Below, one piece after another: positions 1 to 7,180 of a stretch of DNA of 9,238 nucleotides. Position numbers and translations under genes: made by a program. The DNA lies in contig JAGRHB010000032.1 of NCBI GenBank assembly GCA_020445245.1, forward strand, positions 1,869 to 11,106, read 5' to 3'. The notes under the pieces are model-generated. The model was given only the letters and a program-made list of their open reading frames with translations, searched no databases and was not told the DNA's origin. Each line of letters begins with the position of its first letter. Positions within the stretch are counted from its first letter, which is position 1. The stretch is from Gammaproteobacteria bacterium. Lineage in GTDB: Bacteria; Pseudomonadota; Gammaproteobacteria; Chromatiales; Sedimenticolaceae.

Positions 1-1993
1 GAAGACGATCAATCAATGCGTTGGCCTCATCCCCGCTGAGCCCGAGCGACAGAATGCGCGGTGCTTCCGCCACATTTCCCAGCGCAGCCTCGCGCAGTTC
101 CCGGATCATATCGTCCGTAATCCGTTCCGGTTCCAGACCCAGTTCCTGCTCCACCGCCTTGACGATAACGGCTCGCTGCACTGCCCGGATGATCGAATCC
201 GCCTGCTCGCGACTGATCTTGTCCAGCAGGAGATGCGTCGAAGGCTTGTCGCGATGCAGGCGCCGACGCCAGCGATTGTAGCCCTGCGGTGCGATTGTCT
301 TGCCGATCATGTCGAAGCCGAACAGCAGGCCGATTGCCTCGACCGTGACGAACGGCGTGAGCACCGACTCTTTCAGCTCGTGTAGCGCCTTTTCGAGGGC
401 GCCCACCGCGATATCGTCCCGGCTGTCGTTGGCGGAAATCTCGAGTACCAGGTTCTTTGGCGTCAGCAACACCGGACTCAGATGGTTCTCACTGCCCTTG
501 CTCAGTTCGATGAAGCTCACGGGCACGCCGAAGAATCCGGCAATACCGTATGTCTGGTAGTCGCCCACGCTTTCGAGGTGACGCCGAATGCGCTCGGAGC
601 GGGTGTCGATGCAAAACAAGGACTGCACGAATGGCCGCTTTTCCCGCACCTTTTCGGTCGCAGGGGTTGCGCCCTCGAGCAGTCGGTTTATCGCATGGGA
701 TTCGACCGCCTGGAGCCAGATCCGACCCTCGCTGTTTTCGAACGCGACGAGTGCATCGATCAGGTTCTGCAGCTGCACATCGTCGAGTGAACGCAACAGT
801 TCCCGGTCTTCGACGAGACCCGCAAGCTGATCGAGTCGCTCTGCCAGCAGAATGCTGTCGCGCATTTTCCGTTGCGCCAGGTAGTCTCCGCATAGTGCTT
901 CGATTTCCTTGCGACGCCCCAATGCGAGTACACGCTCCACACGGTGCGCCAACTCCGGCATCACGACCCGATTGTGGAAGTCGTGCCGCAAGTAGGTTTC
1001 ACAGCTCCGCTCGTTCACTGATTCGTGCACCTCGGTGAGGTTACGCGGAACAGGCTGCGTTCGACGCCGATGCAACAGCGCCAGTGACAACGACAGGCGC
1101 ACCGCGAGGTAGTCGACCAGATCGGCTGGATAGCGCTCGGCCCAGTGATAGCGGGACGCACTGGATCGCCAGCGAATGAAGCCGGCCCATCCATGCAGAC
1201 GGGCCAGTTCCCGGGCGAAATAGCCGACCCAATGTTTCTCCGGGATTCCCAGCGCAGCCATCGCCTGGACAATGACTCCTTCCGGATCGGAGTTCGCCTC
1301 CAACACCTGCCCCGCCCACTCGCCATCCGGCGACCGAAACACATCGTGGCGGGACAATTCGCGCCAGGCGGCAAAGAGGCCGCGCTCACGTTCCGGCATG
1401 CCCCAGACCGACTGCCCCTCGTCAAAAAAATCGAGACATACTCTGATGACACGCTCGTCCAGTTCCGCAGACAGCTCGGTGCCATAAAGGGCATCCACCA
1501 CCTCGCAGAGGGGCATATCGGGCGGAAATTGATCAAGCAGCCGGGATGACAATTGTGTCTCATCCAACGGGTCGCCGTCTGTCACCCGCGGTGTTCCCCT
1601 CAGGGCAGCCTGCACATGCGTGGCATCTGACATACGACTCAGTTCCGAGAACTCCAGGGCGGTCCCGGTCACCAAAGTCAGCAACCAGCGAGCCAGATCG
1701 ATCCCGGAGGGTACAACGTGCCGTGCAACGAATTTCCCGATGTCGGATTCGAGCGTCGCGTAGTCCACGCTCCCTTGCTTGAGATACCGCTGATATTCAC
1801 TTCGCGGCAGGTAACCGCGCGCGTGAAACAAACGACGCCCCTGTTCGACGGCCGTCTCGAACGGCATGTCTTCCAGGCCATGCAGCGGATTGTGGTGGAT
1901 GAACGAACGCATGGGCCAGAAATAGGGAATCGGTTCGGCCGCCACGTAAACCATCGCGCGGATATTCAGCTTTTCGCCCATCGAGAGTTTCAC
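1..1993 (-). CDS. dabA: DabA, DUF2309/UPF0753 subunit of DAB inorganic-carbon pump (partial, cut at left edge)
   Basis: The frame stays open from a GTG at 1993 to the left edge (664 codons, no frameshift or stop); the C-terminus lies outside. DabA is a cytoplasmic, membrane-associated zinc protein with a beta-carbonic-anhydrase-like site that converts CO2 to bicarbonate in one direction when coupled to DabB. Seen: the family N-terminal signature HHNPLHGLED at residues 33-42, and CIDTRSE at 461-467. This matches the C-x-D-x-R zinc and active-site motif known in Halothiobacillus DabA (Cys351, Asp353, Arg355). The second zinc motif (His and Cys, usually in GHGS...CGAC) is not reached. The GTG is preferred because GGGGGAA (2004-1998) precedes it and it overlaps the upstream stop by four bases (GTGA), implying translational coupling; an ATG four codons in (1981) is the alternative. 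The motif sits about 110 residues later than in the shorter Halothiobacillus protein, so this is a long-form DabA. Confidence 0.93.
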   Translation of the reverse strand, partial: MKLSMGEKLNIRAMVYVAAEPIPYFWPMRSFIHHNPLHGLEDMPFETAVEQGRRLFHARGYLPRSEYQRYLKQGSVDYATLESDIGKFVARHVVPSGIDLARWLLTLVTGTALEFSELSRMSDATHVQAALRGTPRVTDGDPLDETQLSSRLLDQFPPDMPLCEVVDALYGTELSAELDERVIRVCLDFFDEGQSVWGMPERERGLFAAWRELSRHDVFRSPDGEWAGQVLEANSDPEGVIVQAMAALGIPEKHWVGYFARELARLHGWAGFIRWRSSASRYHWAERYPADLVDYLAVRLSLSLALLHRRRTQPVPRNLTEVHESVNERSCETYLRHDFHNRVVMPELAHRVERVLALGRRKEIEALCGDYLAQRKMRDSILLAERLDQLAGLVEDRELLRSLDDVQLQNLIDALVAFENSEGRIWLQAVESHAINRLLEGATPATEKVREKRPFVQSLFCIDTRSERIRRHLESVGDYQTYGIAGFFGVPVSFIELSKGSENHLSPVLLTPKNLVLEISANDSRDDIAVGALEKALHELKESVLTPFVTVEAIGLLFGFDMIGKTIAPQGYNRWRRRLHRDKPSTHLLLDKISREQADSIIRAVQRAVIVKAVEQELGLEPERITDDMIRELREAALGNVAEAPRILSLGLSGDEANALIDRL

Positions 1994-2751
1994 GACATTC
2001 CCCCGACCAGATAGAGAGCAGCCATGACAAGCAAACCCAGCCCGACCAGAAAGCCAGAGGTCGACGCATAGCCAAGATCTGCAACCTGCGTGGAACCGGG
2101 TTGCCCGACGATCAGATCAGTCAGCAGACGCATTCCCGCCCCACTCCACAGCAACCACACCAGTGCCAAGGCCACCGCCGTGGCCGCGCTGTGAGGAACC
2201 GTGTCCAGCATCAACGCGAGCATCGCAAAGAACCCGGGGAACAGCGGTGTTGCAACAGCCGCAAGCACCACCAGCACCAGTACCAACGAGAAACGTGGCA
2301 GCGAACTGGCCAAGCCGACATAAAGACCCGTATAGGCAGCGCCATACCGCCGCGTCAGCCCCTCTCCAAGCAATGCAAAGAAGACCAGGGGAACAGCAAA
2401 GCTGACGGCATAGAGGTGCGTGAGATCGCCCCCGGGACCAAAAGCCTCGGCCACCCAGAGCAAGGCCCATGACGAGGTCACGATGAAGCCCATCCACGCA
2501 CCCATGTCACGCAGCCCGAGGGCACGCGCCGCGTAGAGCAGCGCTGTCAGCACGCCCCAAATAGCCACCCAGCGAGGAACCTGAATATCCGCCACGTGAA
2601 GGAGACCAATGCCGATATGCGGCCACAGCAGAATAATCAGTCCACGCTGCCAGCCGCGCTGGACACGACTTAACAACAGGTTGAACACCATGCTGAACGG
2701 AAACAGAGGCAGGAACAGTGCGGCCAGGGCCAGCGTTACATAAGACAACAT
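1990..2751 (-). CDS. Small membrane protein between dabB and dabA, NuoM/MrpD-like C-terminal half
   Basis: This is a 253-residue, very hydrophobic protein with about eight predicted membrane helices (roughly residues 1-28, 37-55, 62-80, 86-104, 112-130, 155-182, 189-213, 232-250). From about residue 62 to 182 the pattern resembles the second half of NuoM/MrpD proton-channel subunits. A helix ending in LGLRD (79-82) stands where NuoM has its R/K-rich loop, and LPRF followed by a long helix containing TPLFPGFF (168-175) resembles the NuoM P-F...LPG-GF region. The usual His and Lys of the central channel helix and the acidic residue after GF are replaced by neutral residues. A role as a structural partner of DabB and DabA is inferred from position. 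The ATG at 2751 is preferred: it follows the dabB stop by one base and opens a membrane helix. An ATG at 2775 (261 residues, overlapping dabB by 23 bases) is possible. The stop overlaps the dabA start. Confidence 0.85.
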   Translation of the reverse strand: MLSYVTLALAALFLPLFPFSMVFNLLLSRVQRGWQRGLIILLWPHIGIGLLHVADIQVPRWVAIWGVLTALLYAARALGLRDMGAWMGFIVTSSWALLWVAEAFGPGGDLTHLYAVSFAVPLVFFALLGEGLTRRYGAAYTGLYVGLASSLPRFSLVLVLVVLAAVATPLFPGFFAMLALMLDTVPHSAATAVALALVWLLWSGAGMRLLTDLIVGQPGSTQVADLGYASTSGFLVGLGLLVMAALYLVGGMS

Positions 2752-2752
2752 G

Positions 2753-4432
2753 TCAGGCCCACCGCAACAGGACATTGATCCGGTTCACGGCACCCATCAG
2801 GGTTGCCGACAACCGCCCGTATAGCGCAGCTACGTAAAATTCTTGCGCGATCACCGCATACGCACTCGACCACAGCCCGGCCAGCGACAGTGCTCTCCGT
2901 CGACCCTGCTGTTCGGCGTAGTAAGTCAACAGCCAGCCCGATACAACGACAAGCGTCATCAACACCACGAGGACATCGAACCAGAAGATATCGACATCTG
3001 CCGCCGCATAGAGTTGGTCGCGGAAACCCGGATCCGGATAAAGGAAGATATCGAATGCGTGGCTGATCAGCGTGTAACCAACGACCACCACCGCAAACGA
3101 AAACACGATAAGCGTGACCAGCTGCCACACATTCTGTGTGCGCATACGGTAAGTGGCGAAGATAAGCTGTGCCCCCGTGACCCAGCCGAAGAACAGCAAC
3201 ACAATCGCACCCTGCTTCTGGAAGAAGTCCTGCGACACCAGCAAATGCGCGGCCACCAGGATGGAAATTGGTACCGCGAGCGTGATCAGCGCCATAAGCA
3301 GCCAGGGTTGACGCTGTCGGGGCGGACGACGTTCAACCACAAAGGTGTAGAGCTCGTCTTTAGGCACCCCGTCGTCTTTGCGCGATACCTTGATTACACC
3401 GCCGGAACCGAGAAACAGGGTCCCCTTGAACAAACCGTGGGCGATCAGGTGATAGACGGCGAGCGAGAAGGCACCGACACCGCACTCCATGATCATGAAT
3501 CCCATCTGCCCCATCGTGGAGTAGCCAAGCGCCTTCTTGACGTCGCTCTGCGCGAGCATCAGGACCGAGCCGACCAGGGACGTCACGAGACCCACGATGA
3601 AAAGCCAGTGCAACACGTCGCCAGCGTGCACAAACACCGGCGCAAAGCGGTTGATCAGGAAGCCGCCGGCATTGACGATGCCCGCATGCATCAAGGCCGA
3701 AACCGGCGTCGGCCCACTCATCGTGTAGGGCAGCCAGGTGTGCAGCAGGAACTGCGCGGAGCGAGCAAATGCCGCCAGTGCAATCAGTGCCGCCACCAGG
3801 CTGGGCAATGGCAGCCCAAGGAATTCATGACCGAGTGGGTCAGCGGTAATGCGGGAGAATATCTCGCGCAACGACCAGGTGTCGTAGGCATTGAACAGGA
3901 GCACGGCCGCGAGCACGAGAGGAAGATCACCGATGCGGTAGGTGAGAAATGTCCAAAGCGCGTAACGATGCGCAGAACGGCTGCGCATATCCTGGCCCAA
4001 CAAGAAGTACAGCAGAACCCCGACCAGGTGCCACGCGATCAGCAACGTAACAAGGTCACCGGCGTACACCATGAGCAGCAGAGTGGCTGTCATCAGATCA
4101 AGCATCGCAAAAAAGCGCGTGTAACCTTCCTCCTCAGCCATGTAGCGCAAGGAATAAACGTGAACGATCAGGCTGATGCCAGAAATTACGAACGCCAGCA
4201 ACGCGCTCAGCGGATCGATGACAAGAATGCCCCAGGTCTGCGTGAGTCCTACAGACAGCGCTTCGTGACCACCGAGTATCTGCCACAACACTGCGGTCGC
4301 CAGAAAAAACGTGGCAGTGGTACCGGCCACGCTGATCCTGGCAGCGCGCTGCGAGAAGCGCCCGGAAGCCAAGACAGTGAACAGCGCCGTCACCAACGGC
4401 AATGTGATCAGTAGTATCAGGAGCCCTTGCAT
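2753..4432 (-). CDS. dabB: DabB, NuoL-like proton/cation channel subunit of DAB inorganic-carbon pump
   Basis: A 559-residue polytopic membrane protein of the NuoL/Mrp antiporter family (proton-conducting transporter). It most likely lets cations, probably H+, flow down their gradient to energise DabA. Family motifs seen: SAQFLLHTWLP (225-235) followed by GPTPVSALMHAGIVNAGGF (240-258), the core signature, here with HAGIVNAGG as I recall for DabB proteins rather than HAATMVTAG of complex I. Also DVKKALGYSTMGQMGFM (297-313), and HLIAHGLFKGTLFL (328-341), which keeps His328, His332 and Lys336 of the channel. At the helix-5 site where NuoL has WE, this protein has Trp134-His135, and Arg224 stands where NuoL has Lys. 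It lacks the long lateral helix of complex I NuoL. The ATG start has only a weak Shine-Dalgarno (AAGG about 10 bases upstream). It is the first gene of a three-gene operon; the only same-strand gene before it is the SulP gene, 449 bases away. Confidence 0.93.
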   Translation of the reverse strand: MQGLLILLITLPLVTALFTVLASGRFSQRAARISVAGTTATFFLATAVLWQILGGHEALSVGLTQTWGILVIDPLSALLAFVISGISLIVHVYSLRYMAEEEGYTRFFAMLDLMTATLLLMVYAGDLVTLLIAWHLVGVLLYFLLGQDMRSRSAHRYALWTFLTYRIGDLPLVLAAVLLFNAYDTWSLREIFSRITADPLGHEFLGLPLPSLVAALIALAAFARSAQFLLHTWLPYTMSGPTPVSALMHAGIVNAGGFLINRFAPVFVHAGDVLHWLFIVGLVTSLVGSVLMLAQSDVKKALGYSTMGQMGFMIMECGVGAFSLAVYHLIAHGLFKGTLFLGSGGVIKVSRKDDGVPKDELYTFVVERRPPRQRQPWLLMALITLAVPISILVAAHLLVSQDFFQKQGAIVLLFFGWVTGAQLIFATYRMRTQNVWQLVTLIVFSFAVVVVGYTLISHAFDIFLYPDPGFRDQLYAAADVDIFWFDVLVVLMTLVVVSGWLLTYYAEQQGRRRALSLAGLWSSAYAVIAQEFYVAALYGRLSATLMGAVNRINVLLRWA

Positions 4433-4521
4433 TTCGCTGCCTTGCCTTAGCGCTTTTGCTGGCGGGAACGGCTGTCGGTGGTATCCAGCCAGCGCGCAAT
4501 CACCACGACCTGAACGCGTCT

Positions 4522-4547
4522 CACCTTTTCCCGGCCGGAAAAAAGTG
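4522..4547. promoter_or_regulatory. 26-base imperfect palindrome upstream of dabB
   Basis: The two 13-base arms pair at 11 of 13 positions around a CCGGCCGG core, with T and A runs on either side (CACCTTTT and AAAAAAGTG on the plus strand). It lies 90-115 bases upstream of the dabB start. It could be a repressor operator or a hairpin in the dab leader RNA. It is not a standard terminator: no T run follows the stem on either strand. Function is inference. Confidence 0.4.
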
Positions 4548-4600
4548 CGTATGAATTGAGCAACCAGCCAACTTCAATGGGGCAAGTCTACGTGCCCGGC

Positions 4601-4635
4601 ATCGAAAGAATCTTCGATATTTCAAATCGCATTGA
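4601..4635. promoter_or_regulatory. Tandem inverted repeats, possible LysR-type (CbbR-like) operator of dab operon
   Basis: Two dyads sit side by side. ATCGAA-N6-TTCGAT (4601-4618) is a perfect 6-base inverted repeat, and TCAA-N6-TTGA (4622-4635) a perfect 4-base one. Both have 6-base spacers, similar TC(G)AA half-sites, and centres 19 bases apart, about two helical turns. Paired dyads upstream of a promoter are typical of LysR-type regulators, and CbbR-family LysR proteins commonly control autotrophic carbon genes. No regulator gene is in the window, so the assignment is a guess from position and layout. Confidence 0.35.
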
Positions 4636-4881
4636 TCGATTGCAGCCTATGGAATGACGCATCGCACACTGGACATCACGACCGCGCCGGGCGCACCGGA
4701 GCGGCGTCGTGCGGCAGTTGGTCAGCGCCGGCTCATCAGGAAACAGGCGGCAAGGCGGGAGGAGCCATGGGCGCAGACATGACCTTCACACGCAGGCGTG
4801 GACGGTGCTACGTCAACCCGATCCTGATCGATGACTGCCCTGGAAGATCCCGGGGCTTGGCCGGAAATGTCCGCCTGACTG

Positions 4882-6558
4882 TCAGTCGGCTTGAGACAAT
4901 TGCTTTTCGACGTGTTGAAGCGCATGGATGCGATTGGCCTCGATACTGCCACCCGGGCTTGCCAGCACCTGTTCACGAATGCCCTGGCTATCTATCGCTC
5001 GTGCAACCGAAGGCCTCACGCCGCAAAGGACCACGCTGCGCCCGGCATGCACCGCGTTGCGGATGACATCGAACAGCGAGCGCGTTGCTGTGAAGTCGAT
5101 CTCGGGCATGTCGGAAAGATCAAGGATCAGAGCGCGGTAGTCGCCGAGCAGTGACAGCTGCCGAGCCATACCCTTGGCCGCACCGAAACTCATCGGACTA
5201 CCGAAATGAATGAGCAGTATCTGGCCAGCGGACTCCCGAAGTATGCGGCGTTCTTCGCCCTGCAACGGTGTGCTCTCGTCAGCATCACGATACATGTTGA
5301 TGCTGCGCAATTGCAGATCGGACATACGCTTCATAAAGATCAGGCCGGCAATCGCCATACCGACGGCAACGGCCTTGATGAGATCGACGAATACCGTCAG
5401 CAGGAACACCACCACCATGATGAATACATCGGTGCCCGGGGTACGCCGTGCCGCGCGCAGGAAATCCCAATCGATGATGTCGGTCCCGACCTTGATCAGA
5501 ATGCCGGCAAGCACCGCGTGCGGAATCTCGCGGGCCAGCCCGCCCGCACCGAGCACAACCGCCAGCAGCACCAGGGCATGAAGTGCACCGGAAATCGGTG
5601 TCCTGCCACCGGCCTTGACGTTGACCACGGTCCGCATCGTCGCGCCTGCACCGGGCAGGCCACCCAGCAGACCCGCCACAGTGTTGCCGATTCCCTGTCC
5701 GAGCAGTTCACGGTCGGAGTCGTGATAGCTGCGCGTCACGTTGTCGGCAACCAGTGAGGTCAGCAGCGAGTCTATCGAGCCGAGCGCGGCCAGCGTAAGT
5801 GCAGAGAGGAACATCTCGACGAACAACGCGGGTTCGACCGTCGGCCAACGTACTGTCGGCAGGCCGCTCGGGATATCACCGAGGATCGGCGAGCTGCCCG
5901 GCTGGAAAGCCAGCATCGCGACCAGCGTACCGACGATCAACGCCAGCAGCGGCGACGGGATCACCCTCCCCCAGGCACGTGGCATCAGGTAGACGATCAC
6001 GATCGCGACCAGGCCGAGCATGACTGCGTGGCCGTTGAGGCTGCCCCAGGCGGCCGGCAGCGCAGCCGCCGAGGCCAGCGGCCCGGCCTGCGCCTCGAAA
6101 CCAAGCAGCGGCGGCAGCTGCATCAGGATGATTATCACTCCGATGCCGCTCATGAAACCGGACACCACCGGCACTGGGACGAGTTCGATGAACCTGCCAA
6201 AACGCAGCAGACCGAAGGCCAGCTGCATGACGCCGCCCATCATCACCACGGTGAACGCCAGGGCCGCGCCGTGCGCCGGATCGTCGGGATACAGCGTGGT
6301 GTACTGAGTGAGGATCGCCGCCATGACCACGGTCATGGGGCCGGTGGGGCCTGACACCTGCGATGGGGTGCCCCCGAACAGCGCGGCAAAAAAGCCGACG
6401 CAGATGGCGCCGTACACGCCCGCAATCGGCCCCGCACCGGACGAGACACCAAACGCCAGCGCCAGCGGCAGCGCGACGACGGCGGCGGTCAGTCCGCCGT
6501 AGAGATCACCTCGAAGGTTATCGAAGTGCAGTCCATGTACGAGGTTGCGCGGAGACAT
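4882..6558 (-). CDS. SulP-family anion transporter with STAS domain, BicA-like (probable bicarbonate importer)
   Basis: A 558-residue inner-membrane transporter of the SLC26/SulP family: a hydrophobic transport domain (about residues 15-410, 7+7 inverted-repeat fold) followed by a cytoplasmic STAS domain (about 443-550). It resembles cyanobacterial BicA, a Na+/HCO3- symporter, throughout: GGLTAAVVALPLALAFGV near the N-terminus, GGTPSQVSGPTGPMTVVM (Thr72 of PTG aligns with BicA Thr69), GSIDSLLTSLVAD (Asp263 and Thr267 align with the BicA Na+-site residues Asp258 and Thr262), and GAGATM...NVKAGGRT. Those BicA residue numbers are from memory. The ATG at 6558 is chosen over an upstream in-frame TTG (6594) because AAGGGG stands 7 bases before it and the protein then begins like BicA. 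Neighbouring dab genes support a role in carbon uptake, but other SulP proteins carry sulfate or other anions. It starts 55 bases after the thioredoxin gene and may be co-transcribed with it. Confidence 0.9.
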   Translation of the reverse strand: MSPRNLVHGLHFDNLRGDLYGGLTAAVVALPLALAFGVSSGAGPIAGVYGAICVGFFAALFGGTPSQVSGPTGPMTVVMAAILTQYTTLYPDDPAHGAALAFTVVMMGGVMQLAFGLLRFGRFIELVPVPVVSGFMSGIGVIIILMQLPPLLGFEAQAGPLASAAALPAAWGSLNGHAVMLGLVAIVIVYLMPRAWGRVIPSPLLALIVGTLVAMLAFQPGSSPILGDIPSGLPTVRWPTVEPALFVEMFLSALTLAALGSIDSLLTSLVADNVTRSYHDSDRELLGQGIGNTVAGLLGGLPGAGATMRTVVNVKAGGRTPISGALHALVLLAVVLGAGGLAREIPHAVLAGILIKVGTDIIDWDFLRAARRTPGTDVFIMVVVFLLTVFVDLIKAVAVGMAIAGLIFMKRMSDLQLRSINMYRDADESTPLQGEERRILRESAGQILLIHFGSPMSFGAAKGMARQLSLLGDYRALILDLSDMPEIDFTATRSLFDVIRNAVHAGRSVVLCGVRPSVARAIDSQGIREQVLASPGGSIEANRIHALQHVEKQLSQAD

Positions 6559-6565
6559 CAGGGCA

Positions 6566-6571
6566 CCCCTT
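6566..6571 (-). promoter_or_regulatory. Ribosome binding site deciding the SulP start
   Basis: AAGGGG on the minus strand, 7 bases before the ATG at 6558. It supports that ATG over the TTG 36 bases upstream, which has no comparable site. Confidence 0.7.
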
Positions 6572-6613
6572 GCTGCAAATCCCTGCAACCCCAACGCACC
6601 TGGACAGAGAACC

Positions 6614-7180
6614 TCACAACAGACTTTCGATCAGTGCCTCGACATCGGGATGATCGAACTCACGCCCACCGATGGCCTGAAAACGGATATTGCCGTCCTT
6701 GTCCAGCAGGTAGGTCGTCGGCAACCCCTTGACCGCGTACAGCTCGGCGATACGGCTCTCACGATCAAACAGGATCGGGAACTCCGGCGTCAGGCTCAGG
6801 CCACCCGAAAACTGAAAGACCAGGTCGGGATCCTCCCACTGGTTGACCGCCACCACGACCAGGCCCCGGTCCCTGTACTTGTCATACAGCCGCTGCATCG
6901 ACGGCATCTCACGACGGCAGGGCGGACACCAGGTTGCCCAGAAGTTGAGCATCACCACCTTGCCGCGAAAACTGCCGAGTTCGTGCTCGGTACCGTCCAT
7001 GTCCGGCAGGCTGAATGTCGGCGCAGGAAGCGGCGGTGACACCGGGTTCATGCTGTGACCCAGCGGCGGCAGCTCGGCGGCTACCACGGCCGTTGAAAGA
7101 AACGCGGTCAGCAGCAGTGCGCCCCAGTCAGCCAGGCAGGGGCGCTGGCGCACATTGCAGATTCGGCAACCATTTTTCAT
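6614..7180 (-). CDS. TlpA/ResA-type periplasmic thiol-disulfide oxidoreductase
   Basis: A 188-residue thioredoxin-fold protein. An N-terminal hydrophobic segment (about 17-35, ending AVVAAE) is a signal peptide or uncleaved anchor, which puts the catalytic domain in the periplasm. The active site is WCPPC (Cys85 and Cys88) within NFWATWCPPCRREMP, and the cis-proline is in KGLPTTYLLD (Pro154), as usual for the AhpC/TSA-Redoxin-like TlpA/ResA/CcmG group. Such proteins reduce disulfides in exported proteins, often in cytochrome c maturation, but no cytochrome c gene is nearby. The start at 7180 is fixed by a strong GGAGGAG site; the same frame stays open 114 codons further upstream, but that stretch is out-of-frame sequence of the neighbouring gene. 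It overlaps the end of the upstream gene by 53 bases. Three extra cysteines (5, 8, 15) precede the membrane segment. Confidence 0.9.
   Translation of the reverse strand: MKNGCRICNVRQRPCLADWGALLLTAFLSTAVVAAELPPLGHSMNPVSPPLPAPTFSLPDMDGTEHELGSFRGKVVMLNFWATWCPPCRREMPSMQRLYDKYRDRGLVVVAVNQWEDPDLVFQFSGGLSLTPEFPILFDRESRIAELYAVKGLPTTYLLDKDGNIRFQAIGGREFDHPDVEALIESLL

Larger units (their letters stand above)
4433..4881. other. Non-coding gap between the SulP gene and the dab operon
   Basis: No credible gene lies in this 449-base stretch; open frames here are short, of odd composition and run into the SulP gene. It should hold the dab promoter. The part nearest dabB (4522-4635) is less GC-rich and contains three inverted repeats, listed separately. 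A weak sigma-70-like candidate on the minus strand is TTGAAG (4577-4572), a 17-base spacer, then TCATAC (4554-4549), but its -10 box is poor. The part nearest the SulP stop (about 4700-4881) is GC-rich; no stem followed by a T run was found, so whether SulP transcripts stop here or read through cannot be told by eye. Confidence 0.6.

Noticed and set aside
1..1993. Possible pseudogene at the left end, since only short closed frames appear there
   Set aside because: Translating the minus frame from the GTG at 1993 gives an unbroken DabA sequence to the edge. It looks broken only because the stop lies outside the window.
2843..4414. A 523-codon open frame on the plus strand opposite dabB
   Set aside because: It is an antisense shadow: its product is an implausible run of His, Gln, Arg and Asp with no family pattern, while the minus strand encodes a clear NuoL-like protein over the same bases.
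4522..4547. Intrinsic terminator at the palindrome upstream of dabB
   Set aside because: No run of T follows the stem on either strand, and it lies upstream of the only gene it could end, separated from the SulP stop by over 300 bases.
4632..5066. A 144-codon plus-strand frame in the gap and the end of the SulP gene
   Set aside because: It overlaps the STAS domain coding region by 185 bases, has low-complexity composition and no recognisable features.
5206..5757. A 183-codon plus-strand frame opposite the SulP gene
   Set aside because: His/Gln/Arg-rich shadow of a GC-rich membrane-protein gene; the minus strand has a full BicA-like match.
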